Shown piece after piece: positions 4,822 through 5,975 of a DNA stretch of 5,975 nt. The notes under the pieces are model-generated. The model saw only the letters and a list, made by a program, of their open reading frames with translations, made no database searches and was not told the DNA's origin. How positions within the stretch are numbered: the stretch's first letter is position 1; the number at the start of each line of letters is the position of its first letter. The position numbers were made by a program, and so were the translations under genes. The stretch is from Acidobacteriaceae bacterium (GTDB taxonomy: Bacteria > Acidobacteriota > Terriglobia > Terriglobales > Acidobacteriaceae): positions 1 to 5,975 of the forward strand of contig JASHYS010000463.1 of NCBI GenBank assembly GCA_030042915.1, read 5' to 3'.

Positions 4822-5975
4822 ATGGCAGATTCGAAAGCACCTCAGATGCAGGCCACGCTCGGTCTCACCGGCTTGACTGCGAACGCAATGGCGCTTATCG
4901 CACCCGGCGCCTTCCTCTGGCTCACCTTCTATTTGCAGGCCTCCACAGGTGTCGCCAACCAGCCTTCCACCGCGCCCGCCATGTGGATCGGCATCTTCGC
5001 CGCCTTGTTGCTGTGCCTGGCAACGGCAGTGGCCTATGCCGAGATCTCCAAGCTCTATCCCGGCACAGGCTCCAGCTATTACTACGCCGAGCAGGCCATG
5101 CTCTCCAAGGACAAGGCCTTCAAGTATGCCCGCATCTCCAAGTTCATCGTGGGCTGGGGCTCACACCTCTATTACTGGGTCTATCCCGGCGTCATGGTGG
5201 CCGTCACGGGGTTGTTCGTAGGCTACGTGGTCGGCTTCCTCTATCCCAGCTTCCTCAGCGGCTCCAACCCCGGTCCGGTCTTCACAAGCCTGGTGGCCAT
5301 CGTCTTCTCGTTCTTCGTGGCGTGGATCGCCACCCGCGGCGCCGGTGCTTCCACAGCAGTCAACATCGCTGTCAACATCGTGCAGATTTCGGCCCTGATC
5401 GTTTTCAGCGTCCTGTGTCTCGGCTACCGCGCCAACCACCCCGCAGGCACACCCGCGTTTCAATACGATAGTCAGACCCTTGCCACCTACACTTACCAGT
5501 TCGCCACCAATCCCAAGGACAGCTCCATCCTGCGCGACTCCAGCGGCACACCCTTGCCGTTGCTCGGCAAAGACGGCAAGCCTGCTCCCTTCACCATCGA
5601 CTATCCAGCCACCGACTCGACCGGCAACATGCTGGCGCACCCCAGCGCGATTTCCGTGGTCAGCGTTCACAGGTGGAGCTGGGTTTTCATTCAGGCCACG
5701 GTGGCCATTCTCATCCTGGTCGGATTCGAATCGGTGACCTCGATGGGAGGCGAGGCGAAAAATCCAACCAAGCACATACCGATCGCCGTGATCGCTTCGC
5801 TGCTCATTCAAGGTCTGTTCTGCTACCTGTTTGAGTATTTTTGCGCCAACTACTTTCTCAACTCCGGCTACACCATGCAGAGCGCAGCCACTTCGGCCGC
5901 GCCCATCGGCGACATGATGATCATTGTCGGCGATCAGCTGCTCGGCCAGGGCCACGGAAAGTACTTCATGCTGGT
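4822..5975 (+). CDS. APC-superfamily amino-acid permease (C-terminus beyond window)
   Basis: This inner-membrane secondary transporter probably takes up an amino acid or related amine. The first 384 residues are in the window. The start ATG follows AGGAGA with a six-base gap. Helix 1 (about 13-40, ANAMALIAPGAFLWL) carries the unwound, substrate-binding style of APC transporters. Helix 2 (about 53-76) ends in AEISKLYPGTGSSYYYAEQ, the usual APC motif. Helices 3-5 fall near 108-141, 152-171 and 177-201. Helix 6 (about 285-303) runs into GFESVTSMGGEAKNPTKHIP, matching the family signature FE..(6-7)..E.KNP...IP, and helix 7 starts near 320. The loop between helices 5 and 6 (about 202-284), predicted periplasmic, is some 80 residues, much longer than in typical family members. 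The gene is probably co-transcribed with the porin. The exact substrate is not readable; family membership is secure. Confidence 0.9.
   Translation, partial: MADSKAPQMQATLGLTGLTANAMALIAPGAFLWLTFYLQASTGVANQPSTAPAMWIGIFAALLLCLATAVAYAEISKLYPGTGSSYYYAEQAMLSKDKAFKYARISKFIVGWGSHLYYWVYPGVMVAVTGLFVGYVVGFLYPSFLSGSNPGPVFTSLVAIVFSFFVAWIATRGAGASTAVNIAVNIVQISALIVFSVLCLGYRANHPAGTPAFQYDSQTLATYTYQFATNPKDSSILRDSSGTPLPLLGKDGKPAPFTIDYPATDSTGNMLAHPSAISVVSVHRWSWVFIQATVAILILVGFESVTSMGGEAKNPTKHIPIAVIASLLIQGLFCYLFEYFCANYFLNSGYTMQSAATSAAPIGDMMIIVGDQLLGQGHGKYFML

Noticed and set aside
4725..5471. 248-codon plus-strand frame overlapping the start of the permease
   Set aside because: It is out of frame with the permease, Arg/His-rich and without domain pattern. 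The permease frame from 4822 has an SD and APC motifs and stays open to the window edge.
5161..5955. 264-codon minus-strand frame
   Set aside because: It is antisense to the permease. The product is Gly/Asp/His-rich with no recognisable fold or start signal.

Overview
The window looks like chromosomal DNA from a GC-rich Gram-negative bacterium, most likely an Acidobacteriota member (Terriglobia-like). This placement is an inference. It rests on a porin of the OmpL-like 'BBP2' type with an Ala/Pro/Thr-rich linker behind its signal peptide, a KdpD-type sensor kinase that lacks the KdpD N-terminal half, and the codon bias. There are five convincing protein genes, two of them cut by the window edges. 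I see no tRNA, rRNA, CRISPR array, insertion sequence or phage gene.

Layout from left to right. (1) At 2-433 (+) is the 3' end of a gene for an uncharacterised protein, possibly of ferredoxin-like (dimeric alpha/beta barrel) fold. (2) At 434-546 is a short convergent spacer with a strong hairpin; its T-tract lies on the minus strand, so it terminates the two-component operon arriving from the right. (3) At 547-2810 (-) is a two-gene operon: a 500-residue membrane histidine kinase resembling the C-terminal half of KdpD, then a KdpE-like OmpR-family response regulator. The two overlap by four bases (ATGA). (4) At 2811-3382 is a 572-bp divergent spacer. It holds a plausible promoter for the kinase operon and an AT-rich island (37% GC by hand count over 3061-3160) with overlapping, mutually exclusive inverted repeats and a possible 36-codon membrane mini-ORF. 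(5) At 3383-4651 (+) is an outer-membrane beta-barrel porin. (6) At 4822 to the right edge (+) is an APC-superfamily amino-acid permease, incomplete at its C-terminus; it follows the porin after 170 bp and has a good ribosome-binding site.

How the genes may work together. A porin followed by an inner-membrane permease on the same strand suggests an uptake route across both membranes. The divergent KdpD/KdpE-like pair is the obvious candidate regulator of that unit and of itself. No kdpFABC genes are in the window, so a potassium role is not shown. The most unusual point is in the kinase. The phospho-acceptor His283 is present, but the acidic residue that normally follows it is Ala284. The G1-box Asp that normally contacts adenine is Ser426, and the second G1 glycine is Val430. 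The Mg-binding N-box Asn398, the F box and the G2 box look intact. This is a kinase with a divergent catalytic core, or one working mainly in another mode.
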